Source: Actinacidiphila sp. DG2A-62 (GTDB taxonomy: Bacteria > Actinomycetota > Actinomycetes > Streptomycetales > Streptomycetaceae). From it: a stretch of 64,000 nucleotides of DNA. This document shows, in pieces, positions 63,903 to 64,000 of this stretch. How positions within the stretch are numbered: the first letter of the stretch is position 1; each line of letters starts with the position of its first letter. A model generated the notes under the pieces. That model was not told the DNA's origin. It saw only the letters and a program-made list of their open reading frames with translations, and ran no database searches. The stretch lies in assembly GCF_035825295.1 (NCBI RefSeq), contig NZ_JAYMGI010000002.1, positions 7,020,001-7,084,000 of the forward strand, written 5' to 3'. The position numbers and the translations under genes are program-made.

Positions 63903-63918
63903 TTGACGGTTCCTTGAC
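63903..63918. promoter_or_regulatory. TTGAC direct repeat, 11-bp period, upstream of the MMPL gene
   Basis: TTGAC at 63903-63907 and again at 63914-63918, within TTGACGGTTCCTTGACGG. One-turn direct repeats are typical sites for OmpR-family regulators. It lies about 80-95 bases ahead of the MMPL start on the opposite strand, so the operon may be autoregulated. Confidence 0.5.
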
Positions 63919-63954
63919 GGTCGGGGGAGCGGTCCCGCGGCGCCCGACGGGCGG

Positions 63955-64000
63955 CTACCCGCGGACGGGGTCCTCTCCCGGGCGCTTCACGACGCGGTCG
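63955..64000 (-). CDS. Possible C-terminal end of a gene cut by the window edge
   Basis: A minus-strand frame entering at the right edge reads DRVVKRPGEDPVRG and ends with a TAG at 63955-63957. It is too short to identify or to be sure it codes. Confidence 0.25.
   Translation of the reverse strand, partial: DRVVKRPGEDPVRG

Overview
The window is very GC-rich, uses GTG starts freely and encodes secreted carbohydrate-active enzymes, paired DUF397/XRE regulators, a Scr1-like regulator and an FxSxx-COOH peptide locus. Together these point to a chromosome of a Streptomyces-like actinomycete. No rRNA, tRNA or CRISPR array was seen.

Layout. 1-612: right part of an IS5/IS427-type insertion sequence. 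0.6-6.2 kb: housekeeping and accessory genes (AidB-like acyl-CoA dehydrogenase, YihY membrane protein, AraC regulator, VOC protein). 6.4-14.4 kb: a secreted ThuA/ricin-lectin protein, a modABC molybdate importer and a large GH3 enzyme with three discoidin-type modules, broken by a frameshift. 14.8-18.4 kb: a small Cys-rich protein, a broken zinc alcohol dehydrogenase, a SLOG-domain protein and a SLATT membrane protein. 18.85-28.9 kb: a complete FxSxx-COOH locus (peptide FxsA, radical SAM FxsB, AAC(3)-like acetyltransferase, TIR-like FxsC, FxsT NTPase/TPR). 28.9-37.4 kb: two alpha/beta hydrolases, a Tat-exported phospholipase C and a secreted GH92 mannosidase with ricin modules. 37.6-45 kb: a cobalamin riboswitch followed by five translationally coupled genes, namely two surface proteins (one with a transcobalamin-like layout) and an ECF importer. 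45-50.5 kb: DinB-like protein, AbiEii-like nucleotidyltransferase with a coupled partner, two DUF397 proteins with an XRE regulator, and an anti-sigma-type ATPase. 50.7-58 kb: frameshifted AraC and MBL genes, a second YihY, a GH9 cellulase under a CebR-type operator, and a PP2C/PAS phosphatase. 58.5-64 kb: methyltransferase and an MMPL transporter/response regulator/histidine kinase operon.

How the genes work together. Three polysaccharide-degrading loci (GH3, GH92, GH9) carry near-identical LacI-family palindromes, so sugar-responsive repression probably links them. The FxSxx locus looks like a peptide-modification system coupled to NTPase and TIR signalling proteins; the SLATT gene diverging from it and the SLOG gene beside that may be functional partners. 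The B12 operon looks like a capture-and-import machine switched off by cobalamin, with an expression platform that can be read from the sequence.

Caveats. Five conserved genes carry frame disruptions (GH3, alcohol dehydrogenase, AraC, MBL, MMPL). These are either real pseudogenes or sequence errors, and the read data should be checked. Several conserved proteins also contain long Ala/Pro/Gly-rich insertions in loops.
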